Assembly (NCBI GenBank): GCA_022821065.1
Contig: JAJEEK010000101.1
Span: 1-64,000, forward strand
Direction: 5' to 3'
From: Candidatus Poribacteria bacterium
GTDB lineage: Bacteria > Poribacteria > WGA-4E > WGA-3G
Length of the DNA: 64,000 nucleotides
Of this stretch, positions 1 to 7,946 are shown in pieces (the stretch's first letter is position 1; every line of letters starts with the position of its first letter). The position numbers and the translations under genes were made by a program. A model generated the notes under the pieces. That model was not told the DNA's origin. It searched no databases and saw nothing but the letters and a program-made list of their open reading frames with translations.

Positions 1-133
1 ACGTCGCACATTTCATCAAATACAACTTCAACTCACGGGAGAAAGACAGATACTCACCGACTTCATAACGCATTTTCACAAACTTATACCTAAAGAACCT
101 TGATAAACATTGAGATAACACAACTTTTGATAA

Positions 134-397
134 ATGTCAGAAAGGAAAGAAATCTCGAAAAAAAAGAAAATAATGACGTATAAAGAATATACTGCACAAA
201 TTGTCTATAGCGAAGAAGACGGTTGTTTCATTGGGGATCTTGTAGGTATCCGTGATATAGTCAGTTTTCACGGTGATTCTCTCAATGAGATACGGGAAGC
301 TTTTGAAGAATCCGTTGACGATTATCTCCTAACCTGTCAAGAGTTCAACCGCTCGCCACAGAAACCTGTTTGTGGAAAAGATGCAGCGGCAGACTAA
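134..397 (+). CDS. HicB-like antitoxin domain protein (orphan)
   Basis: Small protein of 87 residues matching the HicB antitoxin fold: an N-terminal beta strand (Y-T-A-Q-I-V-Y), an acidic turn, a G-D-L-V-G-I strand, then a helix (L-N-E-I-R-E-A-F-E-E-S-V-D-D-Y) and a P-Q-K-P end. The first 13 residues are Lys/Glu rich and unlike the family, so translation may begin at the ATG at 173. HicB proteins normally neutralise the HicA RNA-cleaving toxin, but no hicA-like frame is seen after it and the preceding 130 bases hold no complete gene. There is no C-terminal DNA-binding helix-turn-helix. A solitary regulator or remnant is likely. Family assignment is by pattern only. Confidence 0.7.
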   Translation: MSERKEISKKKKIMTYKEYTAQIVYSEEDGCFIGDLVGIRDIVSFHGDSLNEIREAFEESVDDYLLTCQEFNRSPQKPVCGKDAAAD

Positions 398-409
398 TAG
401 GAAACTCAA

Positions 410-2725
410 ATGCTTCCGATAACAATAGACATCAAACGATTCAGTTGGGAAAAGGTCTTGGGGTGTATTCTCCTGCTCAATTTTGTATGGATGGCAAGTG
501 CTGAGGAAGCAGCACTCAAAAATCCTGACGGTTCATGGAAGTGGACGAATCGGTTGATTCATGAAACGAGTCCGTATTTGCTCCTGCATGCACATAACCC
601 TGTCGATTGGTATCCATGGGGTGATGAGGCGTTGGCACTCGCGAAGAAGGAGAATAAACTGATTTTCCTCTCTGTCGGTTACGCGACGTGCTATTGGTGT
701 CATGTGATGGAGCGAGAAGTCTTCTCGAATCCTGAAATAGCGGAAATGATGAACGCGAACTTTATCAATATCAAGATTGATAGAGAAGAACGTCCTGACC
801 TCGACGAAATCTATATGACCGCGACGCAGCTGCTCATCCAGCGTGCGGGGTGGCCCAACTCCGTCTTCCTTACACCTGACTTAAAACCGTTTTATGCAGG
901 CACCTATTTTCCACCGATGGATATGCCGAACAGACCCGGATTTCCGACGATCCTTGATGCCGTACATGAAGCGTGGGTAGAACGAGAAGCGGAGGTCATC
1001 GAATCCGCAGAACAAATTTCAACTGCGATTGAGATGGCAACGAGTCGCGGGTTCACAGCACTTATGGGGAGAGCACTGGATCAATCCGTCACAACAGCAG
1101 CGTTGGATTATCTCCGAACGGCTTATGACGCTACGCACGGTGGATTTGGTGGTGCTCCGAAATTCCCGAGTCCTTCCAATCTTGAGTTCCTCCTCAGCGA
1201 ATACGAGCGCACGACTGACGCATCCGTGTTGAAAATGGTGACACGGACGCTGGATATGATGGCTTACGGTGGGATATACGACCAGATAGGTGGCGGATTC
1301 CACCGATATTCTGTTGACGCGAAGTGGCTCGTTCCGCACTTCGAGAAGATGCTCTACGATAACGCACAACTGGCGAAAATTTACCTCAAAGCGTATCAGT
1401 TGACGGAAGAACCGCAGTACCGACGCGTCGCCGAAGAGATTTTTAACTACATTTTCCGAGAGATGACGGCACCTGAAGGTGGGTTTTATTCGGCACTTGA
1501 CGCAGAGACGGATGCAGAAGAAGGGAAGTATTACGTCTGGACTGCCGATGAGATTCAAAAAGTCCTCGACAAAAAGGGAGCATCCCGTTTCAACACAGTT
1601 TATGGGGTGGATAAAGGCGCGAATTTTGAAGGTAAAAACGTTCTCTATGTGCCGGAAGGGCCAGCAGCGGAAGAATCTGTAAAAGAGTTAACCGCTGCAC
1701 GTGAGAAGTTGTTAGCAGCACGTTCTGAACGCGAATACCCGTTGTTGGATACAAAAATCATCGTCAACTGGAACGGTTTGATGATAGACGCGCTCGCCTA
1801 CGGCTATGACGTACTCGGTGATGAACGTTATCTCAACGCAGCGTCAAAGGCGGCTCGGTTTATATTCGATACGATGCAGAAACCCGATGGCGAACTGTTG
1901 CATACCTATACGGCTGGGGTGGTCAAGCAGGACGCGTATCTTGATGACTACGCATTTTTGGCACGTGGCTTGCTCGGATTGTATCAGGCAACAGGCGATG
2001 CAGAGTGGTTGGATTCAGCACGAACACTCACGGATCAAATGATCCAACGCTTCTGGGACGATAGAAACGGCGGGTTTTATTACACAAAGTCAGATACGAA
2101 ACACCTTATTGTGCGTTCTAAGAAACCTTACGACTCTGCAATCCCTTCCGGTAATGCCGTTGCTGTCGAAAATCTGTTGGCACTTGGCGACAACTATCGG
2201 GAGTACGCTGAGAAGACGTTGCGCATTTTTGCGGAATCTATGGCGCAGAGTCCGTCATCCTTCATGCATGCGCACCTTGCGCTCAATAACTATCTGACAT
2301 CGGAAGAAGACCAAGAATCTTTGGAGCCATCGACGGTAACAGCGACGGCTACGGTTAAAAACCGAGACGGTGAAGTTTACAACGTCGAGCTGCAGTTGAA
2401 AATCGCTGCCGGTTGGCATATTAACGCCAATCCGCCGGGGCAAGACAATCTGATTCCGACGACCGTTATAGTGGCTGCAGACACGCCGGTAGAGATTGTT
2501 GACATAGCGTATCCCAAGGGAAAAACGACGCGTTTTGAGTTTAGCAATGTCCCATTGAACGTCTACGAAGGGACGCTTACGATCCCGCTGCGGTTAAAAC
2601 TGAAACCGGATGTGCCGCGCGAGAAAAACACCCTAATCACACTCAAACTCACCTACCAACCTTGTAATGATACCCAGTGTCTGTTACCAGAGACCTTGGA
2701 CATTCGGTTAAGATTCCGCCAGTAG
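410..2725 (+). CDS. Exported SPATA20/YyaL-type thioredoxin-domain protein fused to a DsbD-N-like domain
   Basis: Three parts are visible. Residues 1-31 form a signal peptide or anchor ending M-A-S-A. Residues about 45-205 are the DUF255 thioredoxin-like domain, with H-N-P-V-D-W-Y-P-W and the redox motif C94-Y-W-C97-H. Residues about 230-630 are the (alpha/alpha)6 barrel usual in SPATA20/YyaL proteins. The extra C-terminal 125 residues resemble the DsbD N-terminal beta domain: G-W-H-I-N-A-N-P followed by a Y-Q-P-C752-x4-C757 pair. DsbD-N accepts electrons in the periplasm, so a periplasmic thiol-disulfide role is inferred. The family's real substrate is unknown. The gene follows the HicB-like gene by 12 bases, with AGGAAA before the ATG. 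Confidence 0.85.
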   Translation: MLPITIDIKRFSWEKVLGCILLLNFVWMASAEEAALKNPDGSWKWTNRLIHETSPYLLLHAHNPVDWYPWGDEALALAKKENKLIFLSVGYATCYWCHVMEREVFSNPEIAEMMNANFINIKIDREERPDLDEIYMTATQLLIQRAGWPNSVFLTPDLKPFYAGTYFPPMDMPNRPGFPTILDAVHEAWVEREAEVIESAEQISTAIEMATSRGFTALMGRALDQSVTTAALDYLRTAYDATHGGFGGAPKFPSPSNLEFLLSEYERTTDASVLKMVTRTLDMMAYGGIYDQIGGGFHRYSVDAKWLVPHFEKMLYDNAQLAKIYLKAYQLTEEPQYRRVAEEIFNYIFREMTAPEGGFYSALDAETDAEEGKYYVWTADEIQKVLDKKGASRFNTVYGVDKGANFEGKNVLYVPEGPAAEESVKELTAAREKLLAARSEREYPLLDTKIIVNWNGLMIDALAYGYDVLGDERYLNAASKAARFIFDTMQKPDGELLHTYTAGVVKQDAYLDDYAFLARGLLGLYQATGDAEWLDSARTLTDQMIQRFWDDRNGGFYYTKSDTKHLIVRSKKPYDSAIPSGNAVAVENLLALGDNYREYAEKTLRIFAESMAQSPSSFMHAHLALNNYLTSEEDQESLEPSTVTATATVKNRDGEVYNVELQLKIAAGWHINANPPGQDNLIPTTVIVAADTPVEIVDIAYPKGKTTRFEFSNVPLNVYEGTLTIPLRLKLKPDVPREKNTLITLKLTYQPCNDTQCLLPETLDIRLRFRQ

Positions 2726-2777
2726 TTGACAACACACAGAGCGAGATTTTGCCCTTCGCAAGCGGACCCCAGAAGGT

Positions 2778-2806
2778 TTGACAAAACTCTTGCTATCAGT
2801 TATAAT
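2778..2806 (+). promoter_or_regulatory. Sigma-70-type promoter of the toxin-antitoxin pair
   Basis: TTGACA at 2778-2783 and TATAAT at 2801-2806 are both perfect consensus hexamers with a 17-base spacer. The antitoxin ATG lies 33 bases downstream and has an AAAGGAGA ribosome binding site. Confidence 0.85.
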
Positions 2807-2839
2807 GAATTTACACAAGCTTAACAAAAGGAGACCCAA

Positions 2840-3142
2840 ATGGCACAGATTCAGACTGTTAAATTTCAGAATCCCGACTATGGGGACATCTATACCGCCC
2901 AATTCCAAAAAAACGGCGATGGGTGGATCGGTTGGATACAGGAGTATCCCAAGGTGAAATGCGAAGAACACACGAAAGCGGCATTGCTGCGAGTCCTTGA
3001 AAACAAACTTTATGAAACTTTAGAAGCTGATTGGGAAGCATGGGATAGGCAGATCGAAGAAGACGTGAAAGCCGGAAAACTGGATCAGCTTGCTGAGGAA
3101 GTGCTTGAAGATTTGCGGGTAGGTAGGTGCACAGATTTATAA
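2840..3142 (+). CDS. Antitoxin-like protein of a type II toxin-antitoxin pair
   Basis: A 100-residue acidic protein. The N-terminal half (Q-F-Q-K-N-G-D-G-W-I-G-W-I-Q-E-Y-P) resembles the HicB-like beta sheet that reads as a type II antitoxin. The C-terminal half is an amphipathic helix rich in Glu (E-E-V-L-E-D-L), fitting toxin binding. A consensus promoter and strong ribosome binding site precede it. The stop overlaps a second frame that encodes a RelE/ParE-like toxin, the classic gene order and coupling of such pairs. Function is inferred from context and is not a recognised named family. Confidence 0.65.
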   Translation: MAQIQTVKFQNPDYGDIYTAQFQKNGDGWIGWIQEYPKVKCEEHTKAALLRVLENKLYETLEADWEAWDRQIEEDVKAGKLDQLAEEVLEDLRVGRCTDL

Positions 3143-3386
3143 AACACGCCGGGATTTTTGGACGTATTATCAAAATCTTCCATCCGACATTCAACGACTC
3201 GCTGACGAGAAATTTGAGATGTTGAAGCAGGATCCCACACATCCATCCTTGAATTTTAAGAAGGTCGGTAGGTATTGGTCTGCACGAATCAGCCAGCAAT
3301 ATCGTGCTTTAGCACTTGAAGATGCAGGCGTTTTCGTCTGGGTATGGATCGGTAAACACGACGAATACATGAAACGTATCCAATAA
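3135..3386 (+). CDS. RelE/ParE-like toxin, start codon unclear
   Basis: In the frame +1 to the antitoxin, an open frame runs from 3123 to the TAA at 3384-3386. It encodes a compact basic protein: K-T-R-R-D-F-W-T-Y-Y near the start, L-K-Q-D-P-T-H-P-S-L-N-F-K-K-V in the middle, then W-S-A-R-I-S-Q-Q-Y-R-A-L and W-I-G-K-H-D-E-Y. These are hallmarks of small RelE-superfamily ribosome-dependent RNases. No ATG, GTG or TTG precedes the conserved region: a TAG at 3120-3122 closes the frame and the first ATG is at 3219, inside the fold. The only near-start is ATT at 3135. It may use a rare start, need a frameshift from the antitoxin near 3120-3130, or be inactivated. The coordinate given is therefore nominal. 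Confidence 0.6.
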   Translation: MYKTRRDFWTYYQNLPSDIQRLADEKFEMLKQDPTHPSLNFKKVGRYWSARISQQYRALALEDAGVFVWVWIGKHDEYMKRIQ

Positions 3387-3430
3387 TTGATTAGGGTTTC
3401 CATCAGATTATTTAAGGTTAGCAACTGAAT

Positions 3431-4669
3431 ATGACATCATTTAAATCTGTTTTCATTTCGGTATTTCTTGGGGCGGCCCTGATTACCGTTGTGCTAATTC
3501 TGAATGCGAGACGCCCGGCAATGGACATAGAACAGCCGAGTGCTGATTTTGTCCGGGCAACGGGGAAGTGTGCAGAGTGCCATCGCCGGGAAACGGCTGC
3601 AGTTGTCCATCAATATGAACGGAGCGAGCATGCAAAGCACGGCGTGAGTTGCTTGGATTGCCACACAGCTGTGGAAAATCAAGAAACACAGGCACATCGG
3701 AGTTTCACAATCGCGAAGCAGCTCACGGCGAAAAATTGTAGCGAATGCCATACAACCGAGTATACGCAGTTCCTCCGAAGCCGACACGCCGCACCCGCCT
3801 GGGCAGCGGTATGGGGAGCGAAGGATTTTACAGCCGAACAGATCGCCTTCGCTGAAAAATATCACAAGGGGGCGGTGGAGCGTCCTCCGAACCCTTTAGC
3901 GATGACAGAGGGTGAAAGTGCTATTGACGTTGGGTGTTTGGGGTGCCACGATATAGGTAAGCCGAATCCGGACGGTTCTATTGGGACGTGCACAGCCTGC
4001 CATGCGCGGCATTCAAGTTCAGTTGCGCTGGCGCGGGAACCGGAAACCTGTGGACAGTGCCACATGGGACCCGATCATGCACAGATTGAAATCTACCATG
4101 AATCCAAGCACGGTGTGCTTTACAATGCGCAAAAATCGGAGATGAATCTCAAAGCACCGCCGAAATCACTCACGACAGCAGATATGACGGTGCCGACATG
4201 TGTGACGTGCCACTTGAGCGGCTTGGATGGCTTGAATGTGACGCACGATACGACTGAACGCCTCTCGTATTGGCTATTTGCGGCGGTTTCTGAGAAGCGT
4301 CCGACCTATCAACAAGGTCAAGACGCGATGAAAGAGACGTGCTTAAAATGCCACGCAAGCTCGCAAGTAGAGGTTTACTATCAGGAGGCTGAAGGTGTTG
4401 TCGCGGATACCAACCGTAAAATTTCGGAAGCAGTGACACTGATGAAATCGCTTCGTGAAGATGGATTACTGACGGAAACCCCTTTTGATGAACCCATTGA
4501 ATTTCTTTACTTTGATCTGTGGCACTATTACGGTCGAACAGCAAAGCATGGCGCGTTCATGGGCGGTGCGGATTTTGTCCAGTGGCACGGAAATTATGAG
4601 ATTTTGTTGAAGACGACGGAGTTAAAAAGAATTGCCCGAGAACTTAGAGAAAACGCTGCGAAACCGTAA
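3431..4669 (+). CDS. Membrane-anchored octaheme cytochrome c, hydroxylamine-oxidoreductase-like
   Basis: A 412-residue protein with one N-terminal membrane segment (residues 6-25) and eight C-x-x-C-H haem sites at residues 47, 74, 103, 169, 187, 207, 257 and 304. The spacing and the C-terminal segment H-G-A-F-M-G-G-A-D-F-V-Q-W-H-G-N-Y-E (near residues 373-390) match the HAO family of octaheme cytochromes, which act on hydroxylamine, hydrazine or nitrite. The residue before V-Q-W-H-G is Phe; whether the Tyr that cross-links the catalytic haem in true HAO is present cannot be settled here, so oxidation versus nitrite reduction is open. It acts in the periplasm. The next gene overlaps its end by 38 bases and may be its membrane electron partner. 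Confidence 0.85.
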   Translation: MTSFKSVFISVFLGAALITVVLILNARRPAMDIEQPSADFVRATGKCAECHRRETAAVVHQYERSEHAKHGVSCLDCHTAVENQETQAHRSFTIAKQLTAKNCSECHTTEYTQFLRSRHAAPAWAAVWGAKDFTAEQIAFAEKYHKGAVERPPNPLAMTEGESAIDVGCLGCHDIGKPNPDGSIGTCTACHARHSSSVALAREPETCGQCHMGPDHAQIEIYHESKHGVLYNAQKSEMNLKAPPKSLTTADMTVPTCVTCHLSGLDGLNVTHDTTERLSYWLFAAVSEKRPTYQQGQDAMKETCLKCHASSQVEVYYQEAEGVVADTNRKISEAVTLMKSLREDGLLTETPFDEPIEFLYFDLWHYYGRTAKHGAFMGGADFVQWHGNYEILLKTTELKRIARELRENAAKP

Positions 4670-5450
4670 CGGATTGGCTGCCAGATTGCTCGACTTTTTT
4701 ATCATTGCGAACCTTGCGTTTTTGGCACTTGATGTGTTTTTAGCGCACTCCGTCAATGCATTTGCACATCCCGCGGAATGGATTCCCTTCTACTTCTCGT
4801 TAGGTGCGTCCATACTGCTCGCTCTCACACTTTTTGGTAAAAAAGAGCGATGGAGAAAGTGGGGGCGGTTTGGCGTTGGGTGGGGTGCTGTCTGTATCGG
4901 CATCTCTGGCATGTTTTTTCATCTCGGTAGCGAATTCTTCTCTGATTTAACGCTCAAAAACCTTGTCTACACAGCACCGTTTGTAGCACCGCTGGCTTTT
5001 ACAGGGGTAGGACTGCTCTTAATCATGAACGGTATGATCCGCGATACGGGTTTAGAATGGGCACAATGGGTCGTGTTTATGGCGGGCTTCGGATGGTGCG
5101 GTAATTTTATTCTCTCGGTTTTCGACCACGCGCAAAACGGGTTTTTCAATCCAACCGAATGGTTACCCGTGTTTACGAGTGCTATCGCTGTCGGATGTCT
5201 GGCAACGCTATTTTTTGTTCCTCACCAACCCGCTTTCTTTCGGTTCTGTGCCATTGTTTTGGGAGTCAACTTCATCGTTGGTATCGCGGGGTTCTTCTTC
5301 CATTTAGCGGTAGATCTGCAAGCCCCAGGTGTTACGCAGATAGATAAATTCCTCTATGGCGCGCCGCTGTTCGCACCACTTCTCTTTCCAAATCTATCGC
5401 TCCTCGCGCTCTTAGGTATCTGGAAGATGTCTACCATAAAGTCAATTTAG
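4632..5450 (+). CDS. Polytopic membrane protein with internal duplication, partner of the octaheme cytochrome
   Basis: A 272-residue protein with about seven or eight hydrophobic segments and no family I recognise. It starts at TTG inside the cytochrome gene, with CGGAG upstream. The two halves (about residues 23-133 and 145-263) are clear copies: H-P-A-E-W-I-P-F in the first matches N-P-T-E-W-L-P-V in the second, and G-M-F-F-H-L plus L-V-Y-T-A-P-F-V-A-P-L matches G-F-F-F-H-L plus F-L-Y-G-A-P-L-F-A-P-L. Histidines at 97 and 224 occupy equivalent places. Translational overlap suggests a quinone- or haem-linked membrane module for the cytochrome. That function is inference. Confidence 0.75.
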   Translation: MPENLEKTLRNRNGLAARLLDFFIIANLAFLALDVFLAHSVNAFAHPAEWIPFYFSLGASILLALTLFGKKERWRKWGRFGVGWGAVCIGISGMFFHLGSEFFSDLTLKNLVYTAPFVAPLAFTGVGLLLIMNGMIRDTGLEWAQWVVFMAGFGWCGNFILSVFDHAQNGFFNPTEWLPVFTSAIAVGCLATLFFVPHQPAFFRFCAIVLGVNFIVGIAGFFFHLAVDLQAPGVTQIDKFLYGAPLFAPLLFPNLSLLALLGIWKMSTIKSI

Positions 5451-5605
5451 TTGGGTTTCACTCGGTCTGTAGTAGATGTAGTGTATATGGAACGCGGACG
5501 TTTCTCTATGATTTGACGGGTTTCGGTGGCATCCGTTCAACCCAACCTACGATCTAAGCACTTACGGGAAGTGTTTCAACCTCAATTTCGGACGACTATC
5601 ATAGA

Positions 5606-6796
5606 TTATAGTTCATTGACATGCGTCCGAATTTTCTGAAATGCGTCTAAAATCAGTTGCATATCGTCCGTATCACCTAAAAACATAGCGTGGCTGAAAC
5701 TGCAAACCTCTTCGCGATAGACGCGCTCTGCCTCTGGACAGTTGAGCGTGCTGTAATCAATTACTTGGTCGCCGAGGTATTTGCGAGGTAAACCGAGTTG
5801 GTCAAACAACTCTGGATTTCCGAAGGGGCCTTCGTTATATATGGGTTCACCGTGTGCGCCGACCCCACACGAAATACCCTCTGCTCGGAGTGCCTCCAAA
5901 AATCGGTTACGTGAGATGCCTCCGAATTCTTCAGAAACAAATCGAAAATCCCAATAGTAGAAACACCAACGCGTGACACGCGCGTCGCGCGGGATGGGGT
6001 GGAGTCCGTCTATCGCTTCCATACCTTTAGAGAGATAAGCGATATTTCGTTCGCGCGTCTCGACCTGCTCCTCAAACCGTTCGAGTTGGCACAATAGGAG
6101 CGTCGCTTGGAAGTTGGTCATCCGCATATTCAACTGTGCGAAGCTGCCTGCCTTTCCTGCCAGTTCTTCGTCGTTTGTTATCACCATCCCGCCTTCACCA
6201 CAGGTGAGCGTCTTCCCCATCTGAAAACTGAATGCCCCGAGGTGTCCTATGGAACCCATCCCTTTCCCACGCCACTGTGAACCGTGTGCGTGTGCGCAGT
6301 CTTCAATCACTTTGAGGTTGTGCTTTTCAGCGATCTCCATAATCGCGTCCATATCCGCGGGGTAGCCGCCGTTGTGTACGGGGATAATCGCCCGCGTTCG
6401 CGGCGTAATGGCTTCTTCAATCGCGTCGGGTGCGATGTTGTAGGTGAGCGGATCGATGTCAACAATTACCGGCACCGCGTTGACGCACACCACCGATGTT
6501 CCCGTTGCCACAAATGTGAGCGCAGGCACAATAACTTCATCACCCGCTGTGATACCCGCAGCCTTTAGCGCGCACTGCAAGGCTACGGTACCGTTTGCGA
6601 GTGGAATCCCGTACTTTGCGTCCTGAAACGCCGCGAATTTTTCACCGGCTTCATCGACTTTCTCGCGACGGTTCCATGCCCCGCTTCGTAGTGTCTCTAA
6701 AAATGCGTTCTCTTCGGTTTCATCAAAGATGGGCCAACTTTTACCTAAACCGCCTTTAACAACCGGGTAGCCACCATTTATTGCCAGTTTTGCCAT
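5606..6796 (-). CDS. DegT/DnrJ/EryC1-type PLP aminotransferase
   Basis: Sugar aminotransferase / dehydratase family, usually acting on nucleotide-sugar keto groups with PLP. Seen: N-G-T-V-A-L-Q-C-A-L near the cofactor phosphate site, D-E-V-I-V-P-A-L-T-F-V-A, E-D-C-A-H-A-H-G, and S-F-Q-M-G-K-T-L-T-C-G-E-G-G with the Lys expected to form the Schiff base. The frame is open 15 codons further upstream, but AGGAGA sits six bases before the ATG at 6796, giving a start of M-A-K-L-A-I-N-G-G, as is usual in this family. No sugar-nucleotide biosynthesis genes adjoin it, so the substrate is unknown; the Poribacteria-type context would also fit a secondary-metabolite or surface-glycan role. Confidence 0.9.
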   Translation of the reverse strand: MAKLAINGGYPVVKGGLGKSWPIFDETEENAFLETLRSGAWNRREKVDEAGEKFAAFQDAKYGIPLANGTVALQCALKAAGITAGDEVIVPALTFVATGTSVVCVNAVPVIVDIDPLTYNIAPDAIEEAITPRTRAIIPVHNGGYPADMDAIMEIAEKHNLKVIEDCAHAHGSQWRGKGMGSIGHLGAFSFQMGKTLTCGEGGMVITNDEELAGKAGSFAQLNMRMTNFQATLLLCQLERFEEQVETRERNIAYLSKGMEAIDGLHPIPRDARVTRWCFYYWDFRFVSEEFGGISRNRFLEALRAEGISCGVGAHGEPIYNEGPFGNPELFDQLGLPRKYLGDQVIDYSTLNCPEAERVYREEVCSFSHAMFLGDTDDMQLILDAFQKIRTHVNEL

Positions 6797-6869
6797 GTCT
6801 CTGTTCTCCTTCTGTCTTAACATTTGGAGATTAGCGATCAATTTCTGTATTCAGTTTTAAGTTCGGAAT

Positions 6870-7919
6870 CTATTCGTGAGGTCCGTGGGTTTCTCCAATA
6901 TCCTCAGTTGGGTTTTCACTTCTATGTAAAAGTTTTCCCTGGTTTTCTTCAAGCCACACGTCAGTGAATTGTGGGAGTTTCGCAAGAGGGGTAGTGTCCA
7001 TAATTTGATTGCCCCAGAGGTTTAAGGACTCTAATTTCGTTAATCCAGCAAGGGGTGTAATATCGTTGAGTTGATTCTCTTGAAGATTTAGAAGTTTCAA
7101 CTGCATCAACTCAATAGATTTAGGGAGGTGACTGATTTGGTTACGAGCAAGGTATAGTTCTCTAAGTTGTGTCAATTCTGTAAGTGGTGTAATATCTGCT
7201 ATTTCATTATCATCAAGCAATAGCATTCTAAGACTTTCTAACCTTGACAGTGGCGTGATGGAACGGATTTCATTGTTGTTAAGTCTTAACTCCGTCAGTT
7301 GTGTCAATCCAGTGAGCGGTGCAATATCTCTGATTTCGTTACTGCTAAGCCCTAAATGTGTCAGTTGTGTCAGCCCTGTGAGTGAAGCAATGTCCACAAT
7401 CTGATTATTGTTGATGAATAGTCTTTTTAATCGTTTTAATTCAGCAATTGCCTTGATGTTGCTAATTTGATTGAGCGAGAGCCCTAAGAGGTCAACCTGC
7501 TTTAATGGGGTGAGGGGTGTGATGTCTCGGATCTGGTTACTATGAAATCGTAGCCACTCAAGTTGTTCTAATTCTGAAAGCGGTGTAATGTCGCTGATGC
7601 GATTGTCATAAAGGTCTAACCACTTCAATTTCGTTAACGCTGCAATTGGCGTAATATCTACAATCTGATTCTGGTAAAGATTTAAGTGTGTTAAACCTGT
7701 CGCTTTTTCGAGTCCTGTTAAGTTTCTGATACCTCTTGATGTAGCACGCAGAGATCCTAATTCTTTCAAATCCTTTTCCATAATAGGAGTGTTTGGAGCT
7801 AAGTTTAACGCCTCTTGAACAGCCACAGCTAAGTTCGGATCCGGTATCTCCACCGGTTCAGGTGGTGAACAACTAATGAAAACGCTGAAAATCACAAAAA
7901 TCAAACATATATGTTTCAT
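6870..7919 (-). CDS. Leucine-rich-repeat lipoprotein (internalin/SDS22-like)
   Basis: A 349-residue lipoprotein: signal peptide with lipobox V-F-I-S-C17, then a short capping helix region (D-P-N-L-A-V-A-V-Q-E-A-L) and about eleven 22-residue repeats of the pattern L-x-x-L-x-L-x-x-N-x-I-x-D-I-x-P-L. Such proteins form a curved solenoid on the cell surface and bind other proteins. The gene lies 27 bases after a larger paralogue and is probably co-transcribed with it. An AGGGG ribosome binding site precedes the ATG. Binding partner unknown; adhesion or host-protein binding is a guess. Confidence 0.88.
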   Translation of the reverse strand: MKHICLIFVIFSVFISCSPPEPVEIPDPNLAVAVQEALNLAPNTPIMEKDLKELGSLRATSRGIRNLTGLEKATGLTHLNLYQNQIVDITPIAALTKLKWLDLYDNRISDITPLSELEQLEWLRFHSNQIRDITPLTPLKQVDLLGLSLNQISNIKAIAELKRLKRLFINNNQIVDIASLTGLTQLTHLGLSSNEIRDIAPLTGLTQLTELRLNNNEIRSITPLSRLESLRMLLLDDNEIADITPLTELTQLRELYLARNQISHLPKSIELMQLKLLNLQENQLNDITPLAGLTKLESLNLWGNQIMDTTPLAKLPQFTDVWLEENQGKLLHRSENPTEDIGETHGPHE

Positions 7920-7946
7920 AATACCAACCCCTTTTTAATCCCTTGA

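Noticed and set aside
2..103. Short open tails in two frames before the HicB-like gene
   Set aside because: Either could be the end of a gene starting outside the window, but too short to choose a frame or family.
5451..5605. Terminator between convergent genes
   Set aside because: GCACTT/GAAGTG-type pairing near 5560 is only about five base pairs; nothing firm is seen in this gap.
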